Notes: generated by a model from the letters alone, not told the origin. DNA of 64,000 bases from Paenibacillus ottowii (GCF_006874425.1 NZ_VIJZ01000011.1:62001-126000); one strand, 5' to 3'; numbered from the stretch's first letter, positions 8,363 to 17,714 are shown. Program-made: numbers and translations.

Positions 8363-9094
8363 ATGCAGCAATACATAGCCGCTGAACATCTAAAATTAAA
8401 GCGTACCTTCACGAAAAAGCTGGTCTGGCTAGCCCCCATCGTTACTCTTCTTCTATGTACCGGACTCATGGGAGGACATATGTTCCAAAGCGCCAGCTAC
8501 AATTGGTGGTATATCATGCTACTACCAGGTACCCTGACCTTAATGTGTTCAGGAGTAATTCAAAAGGACGGCAAGAAGCTGAAATACCATGCTATCCTCG
8601 GAATGTCTGTGGATTCGGCTCAGGTATGGTACGGTAAAATCGGAGTTTGTGTAAGACTCTTAATGTTTTCTTTTATTATCCTATTTATAGGCATAACTCT
8701 CGGCGGATTCGTATTTTCAACTTCCGTGACACTAGCACGAAGCGTCGCTGCAACGCTGATACTCTTCATCACCTTTTTGTGGCAAATTCCACTTTGCCTG
8801 TTTCTAACGGACCGAATAGGCATGTTTGCCACTCTTATCATCAATATGCTGGGTAACGTAGCTTGCACGATCTTGTTCGCAACATCTTCTATATGGTGGG
8901 CCGTGCCCTATGCTATTCCGGCGCGATTGATGTGCGCCGTCATTCAAGTGCTGCCTAATGGGCTTGCTGTGCCTTCAGGAGATCTACTTTTGGATCAAGG
9001 CGTAATTGCGCCCGGACTAGTGATCACAGTTTGTCTATTCATGATTTTGTCCGTACTGACGGCCATGTCTTTCCGCAAACGGGAGGCTAAATAA
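8363..9094 (+). CDS. Lantibiotic-immunity ABC permease, E-type subunit
   Basis: About 243 residues with six hydrophobic segments and the opening AAEHLKLKRTFTKKLVWLAP that marks SpaE/MutE/EpiE-type permeases. The start is ATG at 8363, one base past the ATPase stop and about nine bases after AAAGGAG; an ATG at 8354 sits too close to that site. It should pair with the next permease to form the membrane half of the exporter. In known systems such FEG transporters give immunity to the producer's own lantibiotic or resistance to others. Confidence 0.8.
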   Translation: MQQYIAAEHLKLKRTFTKKLVWLAPIVTLLLCTGLMGGHMFQSASYNWWYIMLLPGTLTLMCSGVIQKDGKKLKYHAILGMSVDSAQVWYGKIGVCVRLLMFSFIILFIGITLGGFVFSTSVTLARSVAATLILFITFLWQIPLCLFLTDRIGMFATLIINMLGNVACTILFATSSIWWAVPYAIPARLMCAVIQVLPNGLAVPSGDLLLDQGVIAPGLVITVCLFMILSVLTAMSFRKREAK

Positions 9095-9095
9095 G

Positions 9096-9854
9096 ATGAT
9101 ATCTTTCTTACGCTATCTAAAATCTGATGTGCTTAAACTTAGAAGACAACCCCTATTGCTGGTACAGCTGCTTGTGCCGCTTTTGGGCATAGCAATCTTT
9201 CTAGCCTACTATTCCTTTACTCCGTACTCACCGATTTCGAAGGTGGACGGCTATTTGCAAATCCTGGCAGTGGCTCTTCCTACCATGATCGGTATTGTCT
9301 GCTCCATTGCTGTTGAGCAGGAATCAGTCGCTGGGAACTTCCAGCAGCTCTTGACCTCGCCAGTGAAGCTGTTACCTTTTTTGAGTAAGCTTATCCTGCT
9401 CCTGATCTTGGGATTTGGCAGTGTGCTGCTTGCCTCCGGCGGCTTTGGGGCTGGCTATATATATCTGATGAGAGAGTCGCCGTATGGCTTGAAATTTTAT
9501 GTGTTGGCTGCCTGCATTCTGTTTTTGTCCAGTGTATTCCTCTATATTCTGCATTTTTTTATTAGTTTGCGGTTCGGCAAGGGAGCTTCAATCGGTCTGG
9601 GCATCATGGAGAGTCTATTGTCCGCTTTGCTTCTTACAGGGCTGGGTGATCATAATTGGATATTCATCCCCCCTGCTTGGGCGGCCCGCTTCATTACGAT
9701 TTGGGTGCAATACGCTGTAAGCTCAACAGAATTTATTCCTGAAGCTATACAGCTTGATTGGGGAATCAGATATTGCGTAGTAGGGACCTTAGTCATCATG
9801 GTATTATTAGGGTTATGGATTTGTCGTTGGGAAGGACAAAATTCGTCGGAATAA
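9096..9854 (+). CDS. Lantibiotic-immunity ABC permease, G-type subunit
   Basis: A 252-residue, six-helix protein beginning FLRYLKSDVLKLRRQPLLLVQLLVP, the usual start of MutG/SpaG permeases, and ending with a short cytoplasmic tail. It lies one base after the E-type permease stop, with GGGAGG about ten bases before the ATG, so it is translated with it. Role: the second membrane subunit of the cationic-peptide exporter. No substrate can be read from the sequence. Confidence 0.8.
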   Translation: MISFLRYLKSDVLKLRRQPLLLVQLLVPLLGIAIFLAYYSFTPYSPISKVDGYLQILAVALPTMIGIVCSIAVEQESVAGNFQQLLTSPVKLLPFLSKLILLLILGFGSVLLASGGFGAGYIYLMRESPYGLKFYVLAACILFLSSVFLYILHFFISLRFGKGASIGLGIMESLLSALLLTGLGDHNWIFIPPAWAARFITIWVQYAVSSTEFIPEAIQLDWGIRYCVVGTLVIMVLLGLWICRWEGQNSSE

Positions 9855-9891
9855 AGATTAGAGTAAAGAAAGCAAGGGAAGTGAACTAAAC

Positions 9892-10551
9892 ATGGCAAAC
9901 TTGTTAGCCGTTGATGATGAACCCGCCGTTTTGGCACTCCTTCAAAATATTTTGCAGAAAGATGGCCATGTTGTCACGGTGGTCTCCAACTCCTCAAAGG
10001 TTCTCACCATGCAGCTTGGAGCCTTTGACCTCATACTGCTTGACGTGATGATGCCTACCATGGATGGATACGTACTCTGTCGGGAAATTCGCAGCAAGGT
10101 AGACTGTCCCATTCTGTTCCTCACAGCAAAATCCATGGAAAACGATGTGATGTTGGGTCTTGGGGAAGGAGCAGACGATTATATTGTCAAGCCGTTTGGG
10201 GCTGGAGAGCTGCGCGCAAGAATCAATGCCCATCTTAGACGGGAGAATCGCGAACGGCGTAATGTATTCTGCATTGGGGAAGTACATTTCAACCTGTCCG
10301 GCAAGGAAATCACTGTTCAAAATGTAGTAGTCCCATTTACCAAAAGTGAATATGAGATATGTAAGTTTCTAGCTTTGAACTGGGGCCAGGTATTCTCTAA
10401 AGAACAAATTTACGAAGCCGTCTTTGGCTTTGATGGGGACAGCGATTCCGCTACCATCGTGGAGCATATCAAAAATATCCGGGCCAAGCTTGGCAAAGTA
10501 GAGGTTTCCCCAGTGGAGACCGTTTGGGGGATCGGGTACCGATGGAAGTAA
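9892..10551 (+). CDS. OmpR-family response regulator of the immunity transporter
   Basis: A 219-residue regulator. The receiver (1-115) has the acidic pair in AVDDEP, phosphoacceptor Asp51 in LILLDVMMP, and the Lys of IVKPFGAGEL. The C-terminal winged helix (about 125-219) ends PVETVWGIGYRWK, as in PhoB/OmpR proteins. It follows the transporter genes by 37 bases and overlaps the kinase by ten bases. The arrangement is like the SpaRK/NisRK and clostridial CprRK systems, which switch on FEG transporters in response to peptide. Control of the upstream operon is inferred. Confidence 0.88.
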   Translation: MANLLAVDDEPAVLALLQNILQKDGHVVTVVSNSSKVLTMQLGAFDLILLDVMMPTMDGYVLCREIRSKVDCPILFLTAKSMENDVMLGLGEGADDYIVKPFGAGELRARINAHLRRENRERRNVFCIGEVHFNLSGKEITVQNVVVPFTKSEYEICKFLALNWGQVFSKEQIYEAVFGFDGDSDSATIVEHIKNIRAKLGKVEVSPVETVWGIGYRWK

Positions 10552-11942
10552 CCAAAGTACAGCAAGCACGCAAAACAACCAAAATGCGAACCATTTTCCT
10601 GGGTTATTTAGTTATGTTTTGTACTGGCACGATTGCACTCGCACTTATCCTGGTCCTCATCTTCTATGTCCTGATGTCTTGTGGGATCATTCTCCCCGCA
10701 AACTATGCTGAAAATCAGGTGCATGAGGACAAGACAATCATTGAAGCTGGCAAAACCCTGCAGCCGGATTCTCGGCAGAAACTATATAAATACGCATTAT
10801 TTACTTCAAAAGGCCGCCTCATTGAGGGAAATCTTTCTGATAAACAGGCTCAAGCCGCTTGGAATGTGACGCAGCAGAAGGATACTACTTATCACTTTCC
10901 CTATAACTATGTAAAAGTCTCTCATCATGATAAAGTTACCGTGATGCGCTATTCGGTCTCGGCTCAGTTTGAACCTCCTATCCTGCGTCAATATCTGCCG
11001 AACGCGGAATTGTCCTTTTTTGCCGTGTTCTGCATCGCCTTTCTGGGAGGGGGTGTCTTACTGGCTTCCAACTTCGGACGAAAGCTGACACACAAAATGA
11101 GTGGATTGCAGCAGGCTACAAAGCAAATTCAAGCGCAGGATCTGGACTTTTCAATTCAGCTCAGTGGCGTGATGGAGATCGATCAGGTCCTCCATTCCAT
11201 GGATACAATGAAAGAAACATTAAAGACTTCGCTTCAGAAACAATGGAATCTCGAAAGATCACGTCGTGAGCAAATATCCGCCCTAGCACACGATATCAAA
11301 ACACCGCTTACTATCATTCGCGGAAACGTAGAGCTTCTGACCGAAACCGAGCAATCTGAGGAGCAAAAGAACTATACTGATTATATAGCGGAGAGCATCA
11401 GGCAAATGGAGCAGTATATCAAGACGCTTATTGAAATGTCAAAAGCGGAAACAGTGGCCACTCTGCAGACGGAAACAATAAATACTGACTTCTATTTAAC
11501 GAAGATAAAAGATCAGGTAATGGCTCTGGCTGCTGTCAAAAAAATTTCTGTCGTATTTGCTGCATTTAACCTTCCTAGGACCCTGTATATAGACCCAATT
11601 CTGCTTGAGCGGGCCATCATGAATGTTGCTTCTAATGCAGTGGATCAAGCGCCAGAATATAGCGAGATCCGGCTGACTGTGGAGTCTGCGGGAGACTGTA
11701 TTCATTTCAGCATCGTGGATGAGGGCCCGGGTTTCTCTGCGGAAGGCCTCAAACAAGCAGCCGAGCAATTTTATATGGGCGACTCGTCCAGAAGATTAAC
11801 TGGACATTACGGTATGGGCTTGTACATAACAAAATCCATTGTGAACCTGCACGGCGGAAAGCTGATCATCACCAACTCCACCGAGACAAGCGGCGGACAG
11901 GTATGCATTGAGATACCAATCAGTGTATCACCGACATCATGA
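10542..11942 (+). CDS. Sensor histidine kinase of the immunity transporter
   Basis: A 466-residue membrane kinase. Helix 1 spans about 19-46, then an extracytoplasmic sensor of ~110 residues, helix 2 (about 157-177), a HAMP-like segment, the HisKA box with His250 in LAHDIKTPLT, and an HATPase domain with NVASNAVD (N box), VDEGPGFS and HYGMGLYI. The ATG at 10542 overlaps the response-regulator stop and follows GGGGGATC; an upstream in-frame TTG adds six residues. It probably senses a cationic peptide at the membrane and phosphorylates the regulator before it. Confidence 0.88.
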   Translation: MEVTKVQQARKTTKMRTIFLGYLVMFCTGTIALALILVLIFYVLMSCGIILPANYAENQVHEDKTIIEAGKTLQPDSRQKLYKYALFTSKGRLIEGNLSDKQAQAAWNVTQQKDTTYHFPYNYVKVSHHDKVTVMRYSVSAQFEPPILRQYLPNAELSFFAVFCIAFLGGGVLLASNFGRKLTHKMSGLQQATKQIQAQDLDFSIQLSGVMEIDQVLHSMDTMKETLKTSLQKQWNLERSRREQISALAHDIKTPLTIIRGNVELLTETEQSEEQKNYTDYIAESIRQMEQYIKTLIEMSKAETVATLQTETINTDFYLTKIKDQVMALAAVKKISVVFAAFNLPRTLYIDPILLERAIMNVASNAVDQAPEYSEIRLTVESAGDCIHFSIVDEGPGFSAEGLKQAAEQFYMGDSSRRLTGHYGMGLYITKSIVNLHGGKLIITNSTETSGGQVCIEIPISVSPTS

Positions 11943-11954
11943 TAAATTCCTAAC

Positions 11955-11994
11955 AAAAAGAGTTCTAAAGTTATGTACTTTAGAACTCTTTTTT
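11955..11994. terminator. Strong bidirectional terminator
   Basis: A 17-bp perfect stem (from AAAAAGAGTTCTAAAGT to ACTTTAGAACTCTTTTT) with a 5-base loop lies between the convergent kinase and FN3 protein genes. The A and T runs on either side make it work in both directions. Confidence 0.85.
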
Positions 11995-12004
11995 ACAGAA
12001 GTAT

Positions 12005-14044
12005 TTACTTGGTAATCGTAATCTGTTTGGATGCTGCATTATAGTTCACCTGATAACCCGAAAGCTCGCTGATGACTCGTAATGGAACCAGCGTATAGCC
12101 ATTAACAATAACCGGAGCAGTGATGCTCGTCGAATAATTCCGGGAGTTGTTCAACTCATATACAGCAAGGGTTGAATTCTTGACTTGAAGTACCACTTGT
12201 TTGCCATCTGTAGGGCGATTCAGAATGATCTTTTTGGTTCCTTTTTCATAGTTTACATCGTAACCCACTCGTTCACTAATAAAACGTAACGGAACCATCG
12301 TCACTCCATTTATGACTTTCGGCGCCTGAGCTATCGTTGTAGCCCGACCGTCTACATAAGCTGTTTTAGCTCCTGGTGTCAGGGTGAAGGACGTTGAATA
12401 TGAAGCAACTGCATTGTTCGTGTAACTCGTCGTAGTACCGGAAGTAGTGGTAGTAGAGTTTGTTCCGGACGATGAACTGCCGGTGCCTAATGCTCTATTG
12501 CGAATAGCCTCCAGTCGGTCCAGCAGATCGCTTTTACGTGTACCAGTTGGCAGATCACTAATCGCATCTCTGGCAGAACGCCAGTCGGACGCATTTAGAC
12601 TATTTTCTGCAATCCGCATTAAATCTCTCGCTTTCTCATAGTTTGAGGAACTAGAGGACGAAGAGTAGGAACCATCCGAATTCGTTCGCTCAGATATCTT
12701 TACACCACTAGATTCCCTTCCACTACTATTTACGGTTATGACCTTAATCTCATACCAGCGTCCTTCTCGTAAATCCGTTATTTTATAGGATTCTGAGGTT
12801 GTAGTTCCTTTATAATCACCATCAACATAGATTTTTACCCTCTCTGCTCGACTTGGCATATCATAGGTAATTTTGATCCAGGTGCCGCTTTTGCTATCGA
12901 CTTCAAGATTAGATACTTCTGACGAATTGGAGGATGTACTATTCGTTGTGGCGGTCAACTTCACACCGGAGGACAACGCACCTGTGCTTCGCTTGGATTT
13001 TATCGTGAACGTGTATGTCTGGCTTGCCGAAAGATTATTAAATGTATAGGATGATCCTGTTGAATCAGTTACCAGCTGCCCATCCTTATATAGACTGACC
13101 GTACTAATTCCGCTAGGTTTTGTCCAGGAAACAGTAACGCTATAGTTGTTTACTGATGTCACTGAAGCACCTGTCACCTCGGGCACAATATCGGTAGAGA
13201 CTGAAGACGTTGTAACCGGAATACTAACTCCTTGAGATATGTTTCCGGATTTGTCTATCGTTTTGACCATTACAGTGTAGGCTGTAGCAGCATTTAAGAC
13301 ATTAAACGTGTAAGACGTCCCTGTCGTTTTCTGAATTTCTGTACCATTTAAATAAATAATCGCTTGGCTTAAGTCAGCATCTTTAGGCAATATGTAATTG
13401 ATGGTAAATCCATTATATCCTATATTTGTCGCTGTCAGCCCGCTTACTTCTCCTGGGGGTGTCTTATCCACAGGGGCATCAGTGGAAGCTGTTTTAACCT
13501 GTACTGTCGTACCTAGAGATTCGTTCCCGCTCTTATTCACTGTCTTTACTCGAAAGGTATAAGTCGTATTCGGCTGTAAACCACTCATCATATAAGAGTT
13601 ACTTCGAATGTTATCAACATATACATCGTTAGTGACATTAACCACTTTTACGTGGTCAAAATTGATGTCCGATGGATTAGTCCAGGACAAATTTACTTTT
13701 GTTGTTTCTGTAGGAATCGCTGTCAGATTGCTTACATCTGCTGGCGCAATATTCGAAGTAACCAATTGGGTCGACATTAATTTCATCACTTGGTTAATAT
13801 TAGGCTTATGACCGGTTAATGTAGTCAATTTCGTACTAGAAGTGATCGGTATTTGGCGTCCTTGAATGGTCGCTAATTTGGTATGTGATTGTGGTATGTT
13901 CAAACCTGTCAGATTTGAGTTATGCCTTTCAGTCGGCAACGCGCTAGCCACTGCATCGGGTCCCAAAATGCCATACCCCGTATTCAAAATCAGCGTAGCC
14001 GTTGCGAACGGAGCCATCCATTGACGCAAACGTTTTTTATTCAT
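12005..14044 (-). CDS. Secreted protein with four FN3 domains and a copper-amine-oxidase-N-like domain
   Basis: A 679-residue exported protein. A signal peptide (about 1-34: KKRLRQ, hydrophobic core, ASA) is followed by four fibronectin type III domains at about 103-185, 198-281, 288-368 and 375-455, each closing with a motif like YTFRVKTVNKSGNES. Next come a Ser-rich linker, a ~50-residue helical segment (YEKARDLMRIAENSL) and a C-terminal pair of copper-amine-oxidase-N repeats (AYVDGRATTI, VPLRFISERVGYDVNY, VPLRVISELSGYQVNY). In Paenibacillus such repeats are common on cell-surface proteins and need not bind copper. It has no catalytic domain, so adhesion or cell-wall association is my inference. 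AAGGAGAGC precedes the ATG. Confidence 0.8.
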   Translation of the reverse strand: MNKKRLRQWMAPFATATLILNTGYGILGPDAVASALPTERHNSNLTGLNIPQSHTKLATIQGRQIPITSSTKLTTLTGHKPNINQVMKLMSTQLVTSNIAPADVSNLTAIPTETTKVNLSWTNPSDINFDHVKVVNVTNDVYVDNIRSNSYMMSGLQPNTTYTFRVKTVNKSGNESLGTTVQVKTASTDAPVDKTPPGEVSGLTATNIGYNGFTINYILPKDADLSQAIIYLNGTEIQKTTGTSYTFNVLNAATAYTVMVKTIDKSGNISQGVSIPVTTSSVSTDIVPEVTGASVTSVNNYSVTVSWTKPSGISTVSLYKDGQLVTDSTGSSYTFNNLSASQTYTFTIKSKRSTGALSSGVKLTATTNSTSSNSSEVSNLEVDSKSGTWIKITYDMPSRAERVKIYVDGDYKGTTTSESYKITDLREGRWYEIKVITVNSSGRESSGVKISERTNSDGSYSSSSSSSNYEKARDLMRIAENSLNASDWRSARDAISDLPTGTRKSDLLDRLEAIRNRALGTGSSSSGTNSTTTTSGTTTSYTNNAVASYSTSFTLTPGAKTAYVDGRATTIAQAPKVINGVTMVPLRFISERVGYDVNYEKGTKKIILNRPTDGKQVVLQVKNSTLAVYELNNSRNYSTSITAPVIVNGYTLVPLRVISELSGYQVNYNAASKQITITK

Positions 14045-14458
14045 GTTTTATGCTCTCCTTGATACCAGTATTGAAATTTTATGTTGTCAAAATAAATAAG
14101 TAAACTCACAAACCCTTCTGCTGTAATCCAGCTTTTAAAATAAATACCATAACGTACAGACGTTCATTTAACTGTTATCGGAATTTCTATACAAAATGTT
14201 TAGACCTAACACCAGCATTCTTTACTAATCGGGTACATGCTAACATCTAAACGGCCATATACACAGAGTCTTTTAAGCTTGGCTAACTAAACATTTTTCT
14301 TACACTAAACCATACAAACCAAACGTTGTTACCCTAGTATTAGAGGAAATATTAAAAGCTAGCTGTAAATATTCGATATATCGTAACTTTCTACCGTTCA
14401 ATAGTATTACATCATAGGATATATTAAATTTTAAGTAATGAAAAAAGGAGATGTACCT
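14045..14458. other. Long AT-rich divergent intergenic region
   Basis: About 410 bases separate two divergent genes. I find no open frame with a ribosome site. There is a perfect 10-bp palindrome CGATATATCG (14374-14383) and several AT-rich promoter-like runs, but no convincing -35/-10 pair. Confidence 0.5.
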
Positions 14459-14788
14459 ATGTTCAAAAATGCTTTTAAGACGTTTGGGTTCATTGGCAAT
14501 GTTGAAGCGATTTCTTATCTGCTACTTGTATGTATTGCCATGCCACTTAAGTACGCAGCTGGAATGCCGCAGATGGTAAGCTGGGTGGGAATGATCCATG
14601 GGGTGCTGTTTGTGGCTTATGTAGTTGCAATTGTAGTCATGCTGATTTTACGTAAAATTACGCTGCTGCAAGGCCTTACAGCCTTGATTGCCTCGCTGTT
14701 GCCGTTCGGCCCCTTCATTTTTGATCGTAAGGTGCTTAAGAAAGCCGAAGCACGTGCCAGTCATACCAGCCCGATCAAGGCTACATAA
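14459..14788 (+). CDS. DUF3817 small integral membrane protein (YdzA-like)
   Basis: A 109-residue protein with about three membrane helices. It shows the DUF3817 hallmarks: GNVEAISYLLLVCIAMPLKY, then MIHGVLFVAYVV and SLLPFGPFIFDRK at the C-terminus. The family's function is unknown. I chose ATG 14459 because AAAAGGAGATG ends five bases before it; the in-frame ATG at 14438 lies ahead of that site. It is monocistronic, with a terminator at 14857-14895. Confidence 0.8.
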   Translation: MFKNAFKTFGFIGNVEAISYLLLVCIAMPLKYAAGMPQMVSWVGMIHGVLFVAYVVAIVVMLILRKITLLQGLTALIASLLPFGPFIFDRKVLKKAEARASHTSPIKAT

Positions 14789-14856
14789 ACAGATACGAGG
14801 CCCAGACAGACGCATCAATGCGACGCTCTTTCACCACATATACTGCACAATATAAG

Positions 14857-14895
14857 AAAACAACCGAGTGGTTCACAGCCATCGGTTGTTTTTTT
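14857..14895 (+). terminator. Terminator after the DUF3817 gene
   Basis: ACAACCGA-N13-TCGGTTGT followed by seven T residues. The remainder of 14789-15096 shows nothing I can assign. Confidence 0.75.
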
Positions 14896-15096
14896 ATGCA
14901 CAAATAAATAATTTTTAGTTATTAACATTTTTCCAGACACTCATAATAGTCATTAGACGGATCATCCTGGTTATTACGTTTGAGATATCCTGCTATAGCT
15001 AAATAAGCAAAAAGTCCGTAAAAATACCGATTGTAAGGGAGACGTCAAACTTTGACATTCATTCTATCCCTTTCTGCTATATTTATGTAATCACAA

Positions 15097-15348
15097 CTAA
15101 TCTCTCGGGTAATTTACACTCATGATATCCATAAAAGGAACTTTATCCGTTTCTCCATTACTCTCTACATGAACCTTGCCTGTTCTCGGGTCCATTTTAA
15201 CGATTTGTCCGCGGGTTGTTTCTTCGCGTCCCCATACAGTCAATACAACTTCGGATTGCTCTTGTTGTGCTTCTACAAGCTGATTCCCGATTTCCTCCAG
15301 TACAAATTCATCCCGAGTAGGCCGTTTGGGTACCTTCGCTTTTGCCAC
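15097..15348 (-). CDS. YolD-like family small protein
   Basis: An 83-residue soluble protein. The C-terminal 50 residues (VVLTVWGREETTRGQIVKMD, then KVPFMDIMSVNY) match the beta-rich pattern of YolD-like proteins, several of which sit with DNA-polymerase UvrX-type genes. No such partner is nearby here. The start is GTG at 15348 with GAAAGGAAGAG upstream. The N-terminus (KVPKRPTRDEF) is basic. The function is unknown. Confidence 0.65.
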   Translation of the reverse strand: MAKAKVPKRPTRDEFVLEEIGNQLVEAQQEQSEVVLTVWGREETTRGQIVKMDPRTGKVHVESNGETDKVPFMDIMSVNYPRD

Positions 15349-15538
15349 TTGCTATCACTCTTCCTTTCGTGCAAAATCAAATTCATTCCATTTTACCATA
15401 CTTTTCATCATTTGGTACTGGTAATGTGAGTAAAATTATGTCCCAAGATGCACCAAAAAGCCGAGTTTTCAAAAATGAAAACATCGACTTTCTAAAGTCA
15501 CTTGCTGGTGGCTCATTAGGGTGCTTGAAAACAGGAAG

Positions 15539-16114
15539 CTAAAATGATTTGACCAACTGTGGAATGTAATCCACGATATTGTAAATAGGAGCGCTGCTCT
15601 GTTGTGTAACGGCTAAAATTAAAGCCCCTTCGAGCATCGAAATGATTAGTACCGCTAGACTGTGCGCCTTCTCCTCGTCCAAGCCCGATTCCTGAAGACG
15701 CTCCATATAGATGTGCTGCCAATCTGTAAACGTATTCACACAGGCATGACGTAGTGATTCACTAATACAGGAAGTTTCCGCAGCAGCCCAGAAGCTAATC
15801 GGCATGAAGCTGTCAAAGCCAAGACGGTCTGCCTCTTCAGCTGTATGACGAATAAAATTCTGAATGGCTAGTACAGGATTTTCGTTTCCGTTCAATGTCT
15901 GCTTCAATTTTTGCTTAATAAACTCATTCCCTCTTTTTATGCACTCCAAAGCCAGCTCTTCTTTACCCTGTGGAAAATAATAATAAAGTGATCCCTTCGG
16001 TGATCCACTCTCCGCAAGAATCTGATTCAGTCCGGTCGCATGATACCCCTGGTGAAAAAAGAGTCTCGACGCCGTTTGTACGATATTCTCATATGATTCG
16101 GGTTTAGCAGCCAT
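15539..16114 (-). CDS. TetR-family repressor, LmrA/QdoR-like
   Basis: A 191-residue TetR regulator. The N-terminal HTH reads AASRLFFHQGYHATGLNQILAESGSPKGSLYYYFPQGKEELA, the pattern I know from the YxaF/LmrA subgroup; the C-terminal two thirds is the all-helical ligand domain. I set the start at ATG 16114, eight bases after AAGGA, rather than an ATG three codons earlier that overlaps the site. It is divergent from a DHA2 drug exporter, and a matching LmrA/QdoR-type box overlaps the exporter's transcription start. In Bacillus subtilis these repressors release on flavonoids or antibiotics. Confidence 0.88.
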   Translation of the reverse strand: MAAKPESYENIVQTASRLFFHQGYHATGLNQILAESGSPKGSLYYYFPQGKEELALECIKRGNEFIKQKLKQTLNGNENPVLAIQNFIRHTAEEADRLGFDSFMPISFWAAAETSCISESLRHACVNTFTDWQHIYMERLQESGLDEEKAHSLAVLIISMLEGALILAVTQQSSAPIYNIVDYIPQLVKSF

Positions 16115-16153
16115 ATACAGCATCCTTCATTATATAATATTTAAACATTTACT

Positions 16154-16202
16154 TTGACAAAAAAATAATAGCATGTTTATTATATATAGACCGATCGCTA
16201 TA
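16154..16202 (+). promoter_or_regulatory. Exporter promoter and LmrA/QdoR-type operator
   Basis: TTGACA (16154-16159) and TATTAT (16178-16183) are 18 bases apart. TAGACCGATCGCTATA at 16187-16202 agrees at 15 of 16 positions with the Bacillus LmrA/QdoR box TAGACCRRYCWMTATA as I remember it, and would cover the start of transcription. Confidence 0.6.
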
Positions 16203-16241
16203 ATTCAATACCCATTAATTTATTGGAGGAACAAAAACAAC

Positions 16242-17714
16242 ATGAGTACAATGAGTCAAACAAGTTCACCCTCTGAACCCAAAACGTTCAAGGTGCTACC
16301 TATTATGATCGCCCTGCTTCTTAGTGGCTTTATTGGAATGTTCAGTGAAACAGCACTTAACATTGCGTTGAATGATTTAATGCAGATTTTGCACATTACC
16401 ACAGCAACAGCTCAATGGCTGACCACCGCTTATCTGCTGACACTCGGTATTTTAGTACCTGTATCGGGATTGCTGCTTCAAACCTTTACAACAAGACAGT
16501 TGTTTGTGACATCGTTGCTGTTCTCAATAGCTGGTTGTCTCGTTGCGGCCCTTGCCCCTACCTTTTCGGTGTTATTGATTGCACGCATTTTGCAGGCTAT
16601 GGGTACAGCGCTGTTATTGCCATTGATGTTTAACACGATTTTAATCATCTTCCCAGCTGAAAAGAGAGGCGCGGCTATGGGAATCATCGGACTGGTTATT
16701 ATGTTTGCACCTGCGGTAGGGCCTACCATTGCTGGACTGGTACTGCAAAATTTATCTTGGCACTGGATCTTCTGGATCTCCCTGCCGTTCCTGGTTCTCT
16801 CTCTGATCTGTGGTATTTTATTTATGCAGAATGTCTCAGAACCGACCAAGCCCAAGATTGATCTTTTATCTATTGTTCTGTCTTCCATTGGCTTTGGCGG
16901 TGTCGTGTTTGGTTTCAGTAAATCTGGTGAAGGTGGCGAAGGCTGGACCAGCCTGATTGTTTTGCTTCCTGTAATCGTCGGTGTGGTATCGCTCATTCTG
17001 TTCTCTGTACGACAGTTGAAAATGAAAGCACCTATGCTGAATTTGCGTGTGTTTAAATATCCAATGTTTGTGATCGGCGTTATCATGGTGTTCTTATGTA
17101 TGATGACGATCCTTTCTACCATGCTGATTCTTCCACTCTTTTTGCAAAAAGGGCTGGCCTTGTCCGCTCTAACAGCAGGTTTGGTGCTTCTGCCAGGTGG
17201 GATTATCAACGGTCTCTTGTCGCCTGTTATGGGTACCTTATTCGATAAATTCGGTCCCAAATGGCTTGTGATTCCAGGACTTGTGATCGTGGCGGCTGTG
17301 TTGTTTTTCCTGTCCGGCATTACAACGACATCCACGCTTATACTGATTATTGTGCTGCATAGCTGCTTGATGATCGGTATTTCCATGATTATGATGCCAG
17401 CTCAAACGAACGGTCTCAACCAGCTTCCTATGGATTTATACCCAGATGGAACGGCTATTATGAGTACGCTCCAGCAAGTGGCCGGTGCAATCGGTACTGC
17501 CGTAGCGGTAAGTATTCTCTCCAAAGGCATGGACAGCTATTTGAGCCAATCCAGCATGCCTCAGTCCGTAAATGAAATGGCCAATGCCATGGTAATCGGA
17601 TCTCAGCATTCATTTTTCTTTGCGATGATCATCAGCGTAGTCGGTCTGATCCTTGCATTTTTCATCCGCAGAGTTCATGTTGAACACGGCACTGCCAAAG
17701 CACCGATGCATTAA
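16242..17714 (+). CDS. DHA2-family (EmrB/QacA/LmrB) multidrug MFS exporter
   Basis: A 490-residue transporter with 14 predicted helices. It shows GFIGMFSETALNIALNDLM in helix 1, TTAYLLTLGILVPVSGLL (helix 2) and the motif C region GLVIMFAPAVGPTIAGLVL of drug/H+ antiporters. The ATG at 16242 follows GGAGGA by about ten bases; the longer frame from 16173 covers promoter DNA. Close counterparts in Bacillus (LmrB) export lincomycin and puromycin, but the substrate here is not readable. The divergent TetR gene is its likely repressor. Confidence 0.88.
   Translation: MSTMSQTSSPSEPKTFKVLPIMIALLLSGFIGMFSETALNIALNDLMQILHITTATAQWLTTAYLLTLGILVPVSGLLLQTFTTRQLFVTSLLFSIAGCLVAALAPTFSVLLIARILQAMGTALLLPLMFNTILIIFPAEKRGAAMGIIGLVIMFAPAVGPTIAGLVLQNLSWHWIFWISLPFLVLSLICGILFMQNVSEPTKPKIDLLSIVLSSIGFGGVVFGFSKSGEGGEGWTSLIVLLPVIVGVVSLILFSVRQLKMKAPMLNLRVFKYPMFVIGVIMVFLCMMTILSTMLILPLFLQKGLALSALTAGLVLLPGGIINGLLSPVMGTLFDKFGPKWLVIPGLVIVAAVLFFLSGITTTSTLILIIVLHSCLMIGISMIMMPAQTNGLNQLPMDLYPDGTAIMSTLQQVAGAIGTAVAVSILSKGMDSYLSQSSMPQSVNEMANAMVIGSQHSFFFAMIISVVGLILAFFIRRVHVEHGTAKAPMH

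Noticed and set aside
16478..17386. A 302-codon minus-strand frame inside the DHA2 exporter
   Set aside because: It is the antisense shadow of a clear 14-helix transporter; composition is poor and no site precedes it.
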